A DNA stretch of 64,000 bases from Pardosa pseudoannulata (lineage: Eukaryota; Arthropoda; Arachnida; Araneae; Lycosidae): positions 165,971,574 through 166,035,573 of the forward strand of contig CM063510.1 in assembly GCA_032207245.1 (NCBI GenBank). The letters are read 5' to 3'. This document shows, piece after piece, positions 33,142 through 45,700 of this stretch. A program made the translations under genes and the position numbers. The notes under the pieces are model-generated. The model was not told where the DNA came from, did not search any database, and saw only the letters and a list, made by a program, of their open reading frames with translations. Position 1 is the stretch's first letter. Every line of letters starts with the position of its first letter.

Positions 33142-36100
33142 GTTAAAAGCCACATCAAAACAACAGCACAAACCTATCTGATGGTCAGCAGTGTCTAAAT
33201 TTAGATGGAAAGAATTGGGTTTGTACCAATTAGAACAAGGGCAAAACAATAGTAACAATGAAAACCCTATGTATTTGGATATCTCCCATATCCCTAACAA
33301 CCAAAGGAGAGCAATTTTCTTAAATCAGTTATTTTTCAAATTAAAAGAAAGATCACAGTCAAGAACTAGTTCTGCAAGGTTCATATGCATTCTGATAGGT
33401 AACAAGGAATCAGTAGCAAGAACAAGTCCTTAAACTAGGTGTCAACAAGTTCTTGAGGTTTTCAGAAGACTTAAAAATTTATGGCTAATTAAGTCAATAT
33501 CACTGAGAGTAATGACAAACTACTTAGTAAAATCATCACAATCACTTATATTCACAGAAAAGTGTAAAACCTGTGGCAAAATTGGGCAAATGCCAAAATG
33601 ATAGTAAGAAAAGGACAGCCTAAGTAGTAAAATCTTTAAGCAAAGATTTTACATTCAAGGAAAAACGTAATAAGTGTGTTAAATTTGGGCAAATGCCAAT
33701 AAGTAAATGACAGCCTACTTTGAAAAATCTTTAAACAATGTCTTTACATTAGCAGGAAAATGTAGTAACTGTGGTAAGATAGAGCAAATGCCATAATGAC
33801 TGGCAGTACAGGACAGCCTACATTGTAAAATTTCAAAGCAATGATGTCATGTTCACAGTAAAAAGTAATAACTATGGCAAAATTTAAAAAATGCCAAAAT
33901 GACTGTGAAATGACTTTATCTTCACATGAAGATGTAATAACAGTGGCAGAATTGAGTAAATGCCAAAATGGCTGTGAATAAAGGACATCCTAATTTGTGA
34001 AATCTATAAGTGATAACTTTAGATTCATAGGAAAAAGCAATAATTGTGAAAAAAAAATCAACAAGTGTTAAAATGACTGAGTAAATGTCAGTTGAAATTT
34101 CTAAGCAATGAATACAGATTCACGGTAAATTAGAAATATATTGTAGCCAAATTGGAGAAATAAAATTTTGCAGATTACAAAAAAAGATGAAATCTAATTT
34201 CACTAATAGGATGCAAAGACTATACAACTAAAGACAGTCTAATTCATGAAAGCTTTCAGCAAGGATTTTCGATTTGCATGAAAACATAATAACTGGAGAA
34301 ATTTGAAAATGCCTACTTGATTTTCAGTAAAGGACAGCCAACTTTGTAAAATCTTCAATGTTTTTAGATTCACAGGAAAATGTAGTTACTGTGGCAAAAT
34401 TGAGAAAATGCCATAATAACTAAGTGTGAAGGACAGCCTACTGTGTGAAATCTTTAAGCAATGATTTTCATTCACAGGAAAATGTGTAAATACCAAATTG
34501 GTCGAAGAAAATGACAGCCTTCTTTGTAAAATATCAAAGCAATGACTTTAAATTCATGGAAAACTGTGTGCACAGGAAAACTGTGGCAAAATTGGGGAAA
34601 TGCCAAATTGACTGTGAGAGAATGGCAGCCTAATTTGTGAAATCTTCAAGCAATGAATTTAGAATCACAAGAGAATGTAATAACTGTAACAAAATTGGGC
34701 AAATGCCAAACTGAGTAGAGAATAGGCTATTTTGTGAAATCTTTAAGCAATGACTTTAGATTCACAGGAAAATGAAATAACTGTGCAAAATTAGGCAATG
34801 GCAAAATGACTGCACGTAAATGAATCTATTTTGTCAAATCCTCAAACAATGTCTTAAAATTCACAGGAAAATGTAATCAGTAACAAAATTGGATAAATAC
34901 CAAAATGACTGTCAGTAGAGGACTGTCCAATTTGTGAAAACTTTCAGCAGATTTTAGATTTACATGAAAATGAAACAACTCTGGCAAAATTGAGCAAAGG
35001 ACAATTTGCTTTTTTAGTGAGACACAGACTACTTTATGAAACCTTTATACAATGACTTTGTCCATACAGGAAATTGTAATAACTGTGATAGAACTAGTCA
35101 AATGCTAAAATGGCTGTAAATAAATGACAGTCTATTTCATTAAAATTTTGCAATTACAAAAAAAAAGACAAAAGCTAATTTCACTAATAGGTTGCAAAAT
35201 GTATGCAACTAAGGAAGCCTAATTTAGGCAACCTTTAAACAATGTCTTTAAATTCACAGAAAAATCTTATTGCAGCAAAATTGGACAAATGCCAAAATGA
35301 CTGTCAAAAAAGTGCAGTCTAATTTGTGAAAACTCAGCAATGATTTTAGATTTACACGAAAGCGTAATAACTCTGGCAAAATTGGACAAAGATAAATTTG
35401 ATTTTCAGTAAAGGACAGCCTACTTTAGGAAATACTTAAGCAATGACTTTATCTTCACATGAAAATGTAATAACTGAGGCATAATTGAGAAAATACCAAA
35501 ATGGCTGCAGTTAAAGGACAACCTACTTTGTGAAATCTTTCAGTGATAACTTTCATAGGAAAAGCAGAAACTGTGACAAAATCGACAAATGTCAAAATGA
35601 CTCTGAGTAAATGGTAGTCTATTTCAAAATTTCTAAGCAATGACTAAAGATTTGTAGAAAATTTAAATAAATGGCAGCAAAATTGTGGAAATAAAAAATA
35701 TATTTTGCAGATTTATGAAAAATTTGAAATCTAATTTCCCTAATAGGCTGCATATACTATGCAACTAAGGACAGTCAAATTTATGAGAGCTCTCAGCAAT
35801 GATTTTAGATTCACATGAAAATGTAATAAATAGAGAAATTTGATAAAAGCAAATTTGACTTTCAGTAAAGGAAAGCTTAATTTCTGAAATCTTCAATGTC
35901 TTTAGATCCACAGCAAAATGTAGTTACTGTGGCAAAGTTGGGCAAATGCCATAATAATTAGGAGCAAAGGACATTCTACTATGCGAAATCTTTAAACAAT
36001 GATTTTCGTTCACAGGAAAATGTAATAACTGTGGCTAAATCAGGCAAATATCAAATTGATCAGAGAAAATGATAGCCTACTTTGTGAAATCTCCAGTCAA

Positions 36101-36424
36101 TGACTTTATGTTCTCAGAAAAATGTAGAACCATAGCAGAATTGAGAATTGCAGATTTAACTGAAATCTTAAAGCAATGACTATATTGACTGAAAAATGTG
36201 TTCAGGAAACTTGTGGCAAAATTGGAGAAATACCAAATGGACTATGAGAGAAAGGCAGCTTAATTTATGAAATCTTCAATGACTTTAGATTCACAAAAAA
36301 AATCTAATAACTGAAACAAAATTGTGTAAATACCAAAGTGACTGTCAGTAGAGGACAGCCCAATTTGTAAAATTTCAGCAGATTTTAGATTTACATAAAA
36401 ATGAAACAACTCTGGCAAAATTGG

Positions 36425-36596
36425 TTTGGTTTGGAGTGCTACGGTCTACTTTTTGCAACACGAGGGCTAATGAGACCGGGACCTACAGCTTAAAGTCGAT
36501 TCTGAATGGTTACAAACATCCATGTCACTGTGGGATTCGAACCCACGAACTCCGGTACCAAAAGCCAGCACTCTAACCAATCTGCCATTGCTCGGC
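36425..36596 (-). repeat. Full-length tRNA-derived SINE, family 1
   Basis: 172 bp, antisense, with a perfect 13-bp target duplication CTGGCAAAATTGG (36412-36424 and 36597-36609). Reversed, it shows box A (TGGCAGATTGGTTAGAGTGC), box B (GGGTTCGAATCCCAC), a short body and the tail CCAAACCAAA. It is the best reference copy in the window and dates after the array it sits in. Confidence 0.93.
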
Positions 36597-38160
36597 CTGG
36601 CAAAATTGGAGAAAGGACAATTCAATTTTTAGTAAGGGACAGACTACTTCATAAAATCTATAAACAAAGACTTTAGCTATACAGGAAACTGTAATAACTG
36701 TGATAGAATAGAGGCAAATGCTAAAATGGGTGCAACTATTTTGTGAAAATTTTGCAATTACAAAAAGAAGATGAAATCTAACATCACTTAGTAGGCTGCA
36801 AAGTCTATGTAACTAAGAACAGCCCAATTTAGGAAAACTTTCAGCGATAATTTGAGATTCTCATGAAAATGTAATAACTCTGGCAAAATTGGGCAAATGC
36901 CAATTTGACTTTCAGTAAAGGACAGCCCACTTACTAAAATCTTCAATCAATGTCTTTAGATTCACAAGAGATTATAATTACTGTGGCAAAATTAGGTAAA
37001 TGCCATCACTGAGAGAAAGATAAAGTCTACATTATGAAATTTTCAAGTAATAACTTCATGTTCACAGTAAAAAGTAATAACTGTGACAAAATTGGGAAAA
37101 TGCAAAAATGACAGTGAAGCAAAGGACAGTGTAAGTTGTGAAATCTTTAAGCAATGACATTAGATTCACAAGAATTGCTGTAACCATGAAAAAATCAGTA
37201 CATGGAAAACTATTTAAGTACATGAATCTATTTAGAGAAATCTTTAAGCAATTTCACAGAAAAACTAATACAACTGTGGCAAAATTGGACAAATGCTAAA
37301 CAAAATGACTGTCAGAAAAAGGACAGCTTAATTTATGAAAACTTTCAGCAATGATGTTTAACATGAAAATATAATAACTCTGGCAAAATTAGGAAAATGC
37401 AAAATTTGACTTTCAGTAAAGGACAGCCCACTTAGTGAAATCTTCAATCAATGTCTTTAGATTCACAACAGATTATAGTTACCATAGCAAAATTGGGCAT
37501 ATGCCATAATGACTGGGAGTAAAGGATAGCGTACTGTGTGAAATCTTTAAGCAATGATTTTCAATCACAGGAAAATGTAATAACTGTGCCTAAATTGGGA
37601 AAATGCCAATTTCACTTTCAGTAAAAGACAGCTTATCTTGTGAAATCTTCAATCAATGTCTTTAGATTCACAGAAAAATATAGCTACTGTGACAAAGCTA
37701 GACAAATTTTAGAATGACTGAGAGTAAAGGACAGCCTACTGTGTGAAATCTTTAAGCAATAATTTACATTCACAGGAAAATGCAATAACTGCCTAAATTG
37801 GGCAAATGCCAAATCACTCAGACAAAATGACAGTCTACTTTATGAAATCTTATGTCAATGACTTTATGTTCACAGGAAAACGAAATAACTGTGGCCAAAT
37901 TAGGGAAATACCAAAATGGCTGGGATAATGGCACCCTTCGTTATGAAAATGCTAAGCAATGACTTTAGTTTCACAGAAAAATATCTGCATAGAGAAACTG
38001 CAGCAAAATTGGGTAAATGCCAAATTGACTTCAAGATAATAGTAGCCTCAGTTGGGAAATCTTCAAGAAAGACTTTAGTTTCACAGGGAAATATAATATA
38101 TAAGAAAAAAAAAGCCTACTTTCTGAAATATCAAAGTAGTGACTATAGATTCACAGGAAT

Positions 38161-38164
<4 letters not shown>

Positions 38165-38210
<46 letters not shown>
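38165..38210. repeat. Poly-A run of 46
   Basis: Uninterrupted A tract near the right end of the 103-bp array. Confidence 0.95.
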
Positions 38211-38213
<3 letters not shown>

Positions 38214-38732
38214 GAAAAACAAGAAGAATTTGCAAATTTAAAAAAATTAAATTTAAATTTACTAATAGGTTGCAAAGTATATCCAACTAAAATCAGAATA
38301 TACAAAAGTAAAAGAAGTTTGTGTAGGGACTGCATAATCATGCCATGAAGTGTCAGTTCAAATCTTATTCAGAACTGAAAGACTCCAAAGGCCTTCTATG
38401 AAAATAGAAATACGAAATGAAATTTCCCAATTTGAATCAAATGCTATCCATAAAATTTGAGAACTGCAAGTTTAATTTTATTTCCATTGATAGGTTTATG
38501 TACTCAGACATATGAAAATCTATAATTCAGTAGGTAATAAATTTGTTCACTTTAGTTATTAAATCTTTCTGAGTATATTTTAGATCTGTTTCGTGGAAAC
38601 AGTCCAGATTTAAATCCCAGAACAAATAGAGTCTTTATTGAGAAAATATTCAAAATTTCAGAACTGCCAGAACTACAAACACTACTTACGTTTGAAACAA
38701 TATAATATCTGAAAATTATGTTTTTAAAAAAT

Positions 38733-38832
38733 GACTAGCTTAGGTCTTTATGAGATTAAAGGAAAATTATCCTTATTTTTGGAGGTGAAGGATTTAAGAA
38801 GTGTTCCTGTGAACTATCTAAATTACAATGCA
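38733..38832 (-). repeat. Right member of the inverted pair
   Basis: Inverted relative of 31648-31741; see there. Confidence 0.75.
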
Positions 38833-40045
38833 AAAAAATATACAATGGATTCCGCTTAATGTGATTGTGGTTAAGGTTATCAATCACTTATTGTTATCGA
38901 AATGACTTTGTCCCGATTTTCTCTGTTCATTTCTATGTTAAAATTATCGCTTTATGGGATCCTTATATCAGTTAATGTTATCAGTTTCAAACCTCAATTT
39001 AACTGGCAAAGGAATATTCACAACATATTTAGAAAGAACCCATTCTTTTCTTTCCCTTTGTACTTTTTTTAATTTCCAAGAATTCTCCCTCTTCCACCCA
39101 GGGAAAAGGAGAAAAAACAAAGAAGTGGGGCATTAAACATTCCTGGAATTTTTCAGAAATATGCACACCCTGCTGGTGGTCAACAGTTTTCAGATAAGCA
39201 TAAGGCAACAAATTTGATTCAGAAGTGAGAAAGAGCATATTCACATTTTATGCCCTGCTTGCTTACATGCAGTTTGTCGTTATGAAAAACTAAATATCAA
39301 AATTTTAAATCGTTACGACAGGTTACCAAATATGAGTCAGTACAATGATGCAGTAAGTTAAATATTTCTCAGCTTTTGAATTGCATTGAAAGTGTTAAAA
39401 CATGGATTACAACACCCCTCCGATGACTTTAAAAAGAACATGATTATGAATGATTTATCAACGAGTTTCTTAGAAAGAATTGTAGATAGTCAACACTCAA
39501 GGTGTCACAAATCAACAGCATGTTTTGATAAAAATAAAGGAACATTATTAATTAATTACAATCACTAAAAATTTTTAAATTTCACTAAAAATGTCCTTTT
39601 TTAATTTAAAAATTTATAGCTGAAATACCTGTTTCTTCTATTTTTTTTATTATTATGTCTTGAATAAATAATTTATGTTTCAATGACTTATGTTGTATTA
39701 GCTACTCTACATTTAATAATCCATGGTTTACTAAATAAATACGTTTAATATCTAATGTCTATTATTTCATCTTTTCCGTAAAACAGTTTAGAGATCTGAT
39801 CAAATTACTTACTTCCATAAATGGTTATCTCTTAGGAAAGAATTGTTCCTCTTTCTTCAGATCTCTATTTACATCATTTCCGTATATGTATATATTTGCA
39901 TTTGTCTTCATAATTAAAAAAAAAAACGTTTTTCTCTGAATCTCAAAGCATGGGAATCTGATTATTCCTAATTTCTCAATAGTTAATCAACAATCTTACC
40001 AGCAATCTGGTTTCACTAATATTTGTAGCCAAATGATGGCCAAAT
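38833..40045. other. Intergenic DNA with possible pogo-like end
   Basis: 38840-38960 (ATTCCGCTTAATGTGATTG, then ATCGCTTTATGGGATC) resembles pogo/Tigger terminal regions, but no partner end or transposase is seen. Open frames on both strands at 38954-39244 look accidental. Confidence 0.3.
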
Positions 40046-40640
40046 GGTTTGGTTTAGAGTGAAACGGTTTATTTTGCATAACGAAGGCTAATGTGACAAA
40101 GACCTACTGCTTATAGATGATTCCAAATGGCTATGAATATCCATGCCTCAGTAGGATTCGAATCTATGCACACTGATACCAAAGGTCAATGCCTTAACAC
40201 TTTGACTGCCATGGCTATCATATGTGATATCCAGTGATATTTCCGTTGAGACACTGGCTATCCGATATGATAGCCATGGTGTTTTAACACTTCAGGTCAT
40301 GGCTATCAAAGATGTTATCAGTTACATGAAAATCGTATTGGAGTTTGATTTTTGGGCTCCCTACGATGTGTTAGGAACACGTGGTTTGCGCAAATTGGTA
40401 TATGTGACGATTTTATGAGCTAAGTTTTATGAAAAATTAAATATTTGGAACATGCAACAAAAAAGGGAATATATATAAATAGAGAGAGTTTGTTTTAAAA
40501 TATTGTTTTTATATATAGTTTTATGTTGAAAAAATACAAATTACACAAAAAAAAAGTTTGGCCCCATTGTGAACATTTGCAATTTTGGCTTGGCAGTCAA
40601 AGTGTTAACCATTCATCCAGCATTAAGCTTGTAGAGCTTT
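40046..40640 (-). repeat. tRNA-derived SINE family 1, split by a TTAA element
   Basis: Antisense, decayed SINE. The left part 40046-40193 has tail GGTTTGGTTTAGAGTG, GAAGGCTAATGTGAC and reversed box B GGATTCGAATC. The right part 40609-40640 begins CCATTCATCC. The two are separated by the element at 40198-40604; excising it restores AATGCC-TTAA-CCATTCATCC, as in intact copies. Confidence 0.8.
40198..40604. mobile_element. piggyBac-like MITE nested in SINE
   Basis: 407 bp with TTAA target duplications (40194-40197 and 40605-40608) and perfect 14-bp TIRs CACTTTGACTGCCA / TGGCAGTCAAAGTG. A subterminal motif ATGGCTATCA is repeated inside the left end. No transposase. Confidence 0.9.
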
Positions 40641-40999
40641 GGTCACTGCAACTGTGACTGCTTGGAATATTTAGAATGAAACTATATTGTTTTGAAGTAA
40701 AATGTGTTGCTCAGAAGTGAAATAAAATGATGTTGCTAACCCAGAAGGGGATCTGTTAGTAATACTGAAATTATTTGTTGAAATAAAGAATTTGTTTTAC
40801 TTGGCACCTGCAAGTGTGGATTATTCTTTCTTACAATTTTTTACATGGAATCACATGATTATACAAAGTGTTTGAAGAACTGGACTGAAAGGAGAACAGA
40901 ATGGAGAATGGTACATATCCATCATTCATGAAGTCTGAATACTCTCTGAATGATGGTACCATTCTTCATGGATAATTCTAAGTTTTAAAAAAAAAAAAA

Positions 41000-42760
41000 A
41001 AATCTGAATATCACACAAAATTTTCTGAAAAAGTAAGTACTACTAATTTAAAATAAAAATTATACTTAATTTTTATTCACCTTATTAATTATTATTTTAT
41101 TTAATTAACCTTAAGTTAATTTTGAGACATTGGGACTACAGCTGGATAGCTGAATTTTATTACTGTTATATATCATTTACCAAATATCAATACATCAATA
41201 TGTTCTAATATGTATCATCTTATTATAGAGTTGTAAATATAAGAGTGTTCTGTATAAAATAATACAAACACACATACATCAATGTGTGATTTAGTTTTTT
41301 TTATATAGGTGATGTTCTTAATACATTTAGTTATAGAACAATGTTATTTTATGCATTTATATTATTAAACATGTATCATTAATAAAAAAGAAAACTAAAA
41401 ACAAAAAAGATATATTTTTAAACTGGACAAAGTACTTACACAATAACACATGAATGAATAGCACATGAACACACACACACACACAATATCACTTTTAAAG
41501 TGATGTGAGTGAATAATAAATGATTCTGGATAAAAGTTTTGATTGTGTAAAGTATAAAACCACCCCCTTCCTATTTTCGCCCACATAAAAGATTGACGTT
41601 TGAATTCCTAATAAAACAAAAAATTTAAAATAAAAAATTTATTTAAATAAAAGTATTTTAGAACTTGCATATTTCAAAAGATATCTCATTATAGTTTTGA
41701 AATTTACTGATTCAATACTGAAAGGTATGTCTGGTCTAGTACCATGACTAATATACACAAATGCTCCTATTAAATTTATATATGTAACATTCAAAAAATT
41801 TAATGATTTAAACATTAACAAAAAGTTTGAGTCTAAAGAAAAAGTAATTTGAAAAATTTCTGTATAAACAAATTAGGGTCATTAAAAATGATACAGACCA
41901 TAATGTAAATGATGATAAAATATTAAGTTATATAAATAAAAAAAATTATTTTAAAAAGTTAAATTAAACAAATTAAATTTAAGATATAAAAAATTAATTT
42001 AAAAAGTTAAACAAATTAAATTTAAGATATAAAAAATTAATTTCAAAAGTTAAATTAAACAAATTAAATTTAAGATATAAAAAATTAATTACAAAAGTTA
42101 AACAAATTTAAGATATAAAAAATTAATTTAATCTATTTAAAAAAAAAAAAAAAAAAAAAGGCCTACCACCAGACGCCAGGAGGAGACTACGACATCTAAA
42201 AGAGAAAAGAAAGATTCCTGTAGCACAAAGTGACAAGGTACACATATAAGCATACATACATATATATATATATATATAAGAAATACATGTACATGACACA
42301 TAAACATATGTAAATAAGTAACTAAGTAATTAAAGAAAATATTCAACTATTAATCTGTATCCATAAATTGCTGTGTACGAGCCAACACAGCCGGAAACCA
42401 ACCTATACTGTGATAGTATGTCAATGCAAGCTGAAAGACCAAGAAACATCCAAGAATGTGGGGGGAGAGAAATCTAAGCTACATTCAAAATAAAAATTAA
42501 ATTAAGGTTAATTTCCAGATGTACGAACTAGAGCTGAATATTTCAATTTTACTATTGTGATATAAAGTTTATTGAATATCGATATATCAGTATGTTCTGA
42601 TAAATATTTGATTATAGACTTGTAAAAATATAAGAGTGTTCTGTATAAAATAATACAAACACACATACAGTGTGTATGTTAATTTTCTAGAAAATAAAAA
42701 TTCAATTTCTTAATCTTAATACATAAATTTAAATTTCAACATATTTATTTTTAGAGGAAA
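41000..42760. repeat. Duplicated intron-like blocks
   Basis: 41100-41285 and 42500-42675 are related (shared TATAAGAGTGTTCTGTATAA, AATACAAACACACATACA). 41005-41065 and 42690-42760 resemble the stretch right of the 63449-63533 exon (TTTTCTGAAAA, ACTAATTTAAAATAAAAA, AAAATTCAATTTCTTAAT). Also here are four ~46-53-bp repeats at 41935-42130 and a poly-A run at 42141-42159. Confidence 0.65.
42187..42195 (-). CDS. Possible terminal coding exon of the CXXC gene
   Basis: A strong acceptor (TCTTTTCTCTTTTAG) on the minus strand is followed by ATG TCG TAG. Spliced in phase 0 to the CXXC exon it would end the protein with Met-Ser-stop directly after the finger. Minus-strand AATAAA candidates lie further left near 41640. 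Purely a splice-signal argument. Confidence 0.3.
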   Translation of the reverse strand: MS

Positions 42761-45700
42761 GGATAATCATTTCCCTACTTATTTGATCTAAATTATATTC
42801 AAATAGCATTTTATTCAAAATTTTCAGATATTAAAAGAATTAATCAGATAAAACAAAAAATATATGAATTATCTAGTTTTTAAGATAATAGATGTATTAA
42901 ATAAAAAGAATGCACTTTTTTCTAAAAATTCTTTTTGAATATTCATTTAAAGAATAAAAAAATTGTTTTTTAAAATTTTCAGAACAAACCCAATCAAATA
43001 TTGGAAAATTTCAGATCAGAATCATCCTTCTTAATGTAACATGAGAATAAAATATTATGTAGCCTCCACACTATGGCCAGTTGTTCACCACTTCCTGATG
43101 GTGACCTCGAACGATGGTTCAGAGGTCGCATCTACATGCTGGGCCACTGAATGAGCTGAGGGCATTGATTCATCCGTAGGATCTACTGCACACTTAAGTT
43201 GCTGCCTTTGATCTTTGGAAAAAAAACTGCCTCGGAAGCCATCGTCCACCAAAGCTATTTTATCGTCTGCCGCCATCGGCCACGATAAGCCAAAAAGCCC
43301 CTCCAGATGGTGGTGATGGCTTGCAGTGGACCATAGTGTGGAGGCGCCTTTAGAATAATGGAAGGCAGTTTCATGGCCCATTAATCACGTTTCTGGTCCA
43401 TCACATCCACAGATGTCTGCAAATATGCCATTTTCAAGAGAAATCCTAGCTCCAAGATGAATCACAGTTGAATGGAGACAAGCCAATGGTGGAGATATGG
43501 TGTGAGCAATCTTTTCCTGCAGCTCATTAGGACACATAATCCATTTACTGCAGACCATTGTAAACTAGGTTCACCCATTCATGACAACAGTGGAAGATGG
43601 TGTTTACCAACAGGATAATATACCACCTCACAAGGATCAAATCGTCAGAAAGTGGTTCTAGGGAAATTTCAGTAACTTTAAAGTCATGGTCTCCAAACTC
43701 ACCACAATTTATTTAATAGAGCATTTGTGATCTTACCCTGGAAAACCAAATTCATGCTACAATGATACCTCCTACCGATGTGTGGGAATTGCAGGACTAG
43801 TTAATCAGCGCTTGGTAACAGTTACCTCAAACTACTTATCAGCACTTAGTGAAGTTGTTGCCATGCCGAGGCCTGCCAATTTTGAGGGGTTAGGGCAATC
43901 TTCTACATGTTATTAGCATGTTTGCGACCAACATCTCGTGGATGCGACACAGCAATTCCACTCTTACCAGCTAGCATTGCCTCTACACAAAGAGATCCGG
44001 TTGATACTTAAAAACCAGAATCGTGCATGTGTAATCAGAGATCAAAACGTTTTATTGGAATTTTTAAATGCTTCATTTAATTACTAAATGATGTTAAACA
44101 GCAACGGCTTTAACAACAGTCAACTTGTATAGCATTTACGTGCTGGTCCTCAAGGGGTTCATAGAGTGATCAAAATGTAATGGCTCATTGGTGTATATAT
44201 ACATATATATAGACATATATGTACATATATGTACATACATATATATATATATCAACATACAGACATGTAACATATATGTACATACATATAAATATAAACA
44301 TAGGATAAACATATACATGTATAAACATATAAATATAAATGTGTTCATGATAGAATAAGTGGTACTTACATATGGGCATTGCCGCAGTTTGCAGCACTGC
44401 CTCCTGCGGCCTGCACCACCAAAGCACGGCATATCCATGCATGTAGAGCAGGAACCACAATTAGCAGTGCAGCAAGCTGCACAGTTCCCGCATCGATGCC
44501 TCCTCTGACGAAAGGTATATGGCCCTGCTGGCAGCTGCTGCTTACATGCTCGTGGCGGTTGCTGCCGGGAAGGCCCAACCCTGGTTGGTGACTGGCGTGT
44601 GGGGCTGGGTGCTGCTGGGGACCAATCTGAGGGGGCTTCCCTCTGGTCCACGAGTGTGACTCGGGAGAGACACACTCGTAACTCCCTCGTCCTCCAGAAC
44701 TAGAAAAAGAAACATTTATGTAAGAACTCAAATTTTATATATATAAATATTGGCAGCATAGTCATATTACTTTATTATGGTTATCAACAATGTAAACTTT
44801 TTCTTAGAAACATTCGGCCATCATTTGGCATAATGTACGCAAAAAAAAACTAAGTAGTGCACTACATAGGAAGAACTATCCAGTTAGTTTCACAAAACAC
44901 ATAATTGATAATTTAAGATTTAACAAAAAAAATGTTTGATATACTTTTAAATACCTGTAATAAAATTTATATTATTATGATTTAAACAACATATTAAGGC
45001 AACTTCTTTTATCAGTTAAATATACAGTAAATCTCTTTTCTGATACAATAATTGCTAGACTGTACATTCACCAGACACATAAGTAAAATATTACGTACCA
45101 CCACACAAACACCCACAAGAATAACAAGAATGCTTCCCTGCAACACTACACTTATTAATCAATACTTGATCAAAGGTCAAAACTTGTAGTTAAACAAATC
45201 ACTTAATTCCCTTTAATTCACCCCCCCCACACACACACACACAATGACCAGAAAGGCTGACAATAGTAGAATACTCGCTCTACAGTTTAAAACAAAACAC
45301 GAGCAATAATGAAAGTTTGGTGAGAAGCCTTTTAAATTTTTTCCCCTCTCTTTTGAATTCAAACTACTATGGTGGAAATTTTCAACCTAGATGATATTAT
45401 TTCCATTCTCAGAAGTAATAATTGAGAAAACCTGGAATTAAGGTACCCACCCAAGGGCACAATCACTTCCGTCAAAACCACATGCTTTGCAACAACCACA
45501 CTTATCTTACAATATAACCCAAATCCGTGCAATCTAAAATTAACTCAAAACTCCTCAGTTTTACCATGGAGCTATACAATCTTACAGTCCAAAAAAATGA
45601 AATCCATACGTCAACTCAAACATAAAGATTTTAATGCCTTAAGGATGTTTTGTTATTGTTTCTGATGCCAATTGGTCAAACTAAGCACAATTTTACCATA

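Larger units (their letters stand above)
33505..38300 (+). repeat. Degenerate ~103-bp tandem array with CCHC-knuckle-like unit
   Basis: Roughly 40-45 units over 4.8 kb. Landmarks per unit are GATTCACAGGAAAATGTAAT, AACTGTGGCAAAATTGGGCA, AATGCCAAAATGACTG and AAAGGACAGCCTACTTTGTG. Translated, the core reads FTGKCNNCGKIGQMPK, close to the first part of a Cys-x2-Cys-x4-His-x4-Cys zinc knuckle. One unit (near 37497) has CAT (His) instead of CAA, and a shifted frame supplies the last Cys (ACTGT). Every unit carries stops, so nothing is translated today. A longer marker (AATTTCACTAATAGG..TGCAAA) recurs at about 34194, 35176, 35732, 36779 and 38258 and marks a loose higher-order pattern. A SINE interrupts it at 36425 and an A46 run at 38165-38210. 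Confidence 0.8.

Noticed and set aside
36425..36596. tRNA gene
   Set aside because: Box A and B are good, but the sequence continues into a body and CCAAACCAAA tail and is flanked by a 13-bp target duplication: it is a SINE.
39029..39244. 71-aa minus-strand gene
   Set aside because: Both strands are open here by chance; no domain, no splice context, and adjoining sequence looks transposon-like.
40900..40990. Further CXXC-gene exon after a poly-T/AG acceptor
   Set aside because: Position is homologous to the acceptor at 63533, but the phase-compatible reading stops after three codons and the sequence is a local imperfect palindrome.
43085..43381. 98-aa protein
   Set aside because: Lies entirely within MITE copy b; frame not shared by the other copies.
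44379..44731. Alternative proteins over the CXXC exon
   Set aside because: Other frames of the same exon; only one frame gives the CXXC pattern and matches the phases of neighbouring exons.
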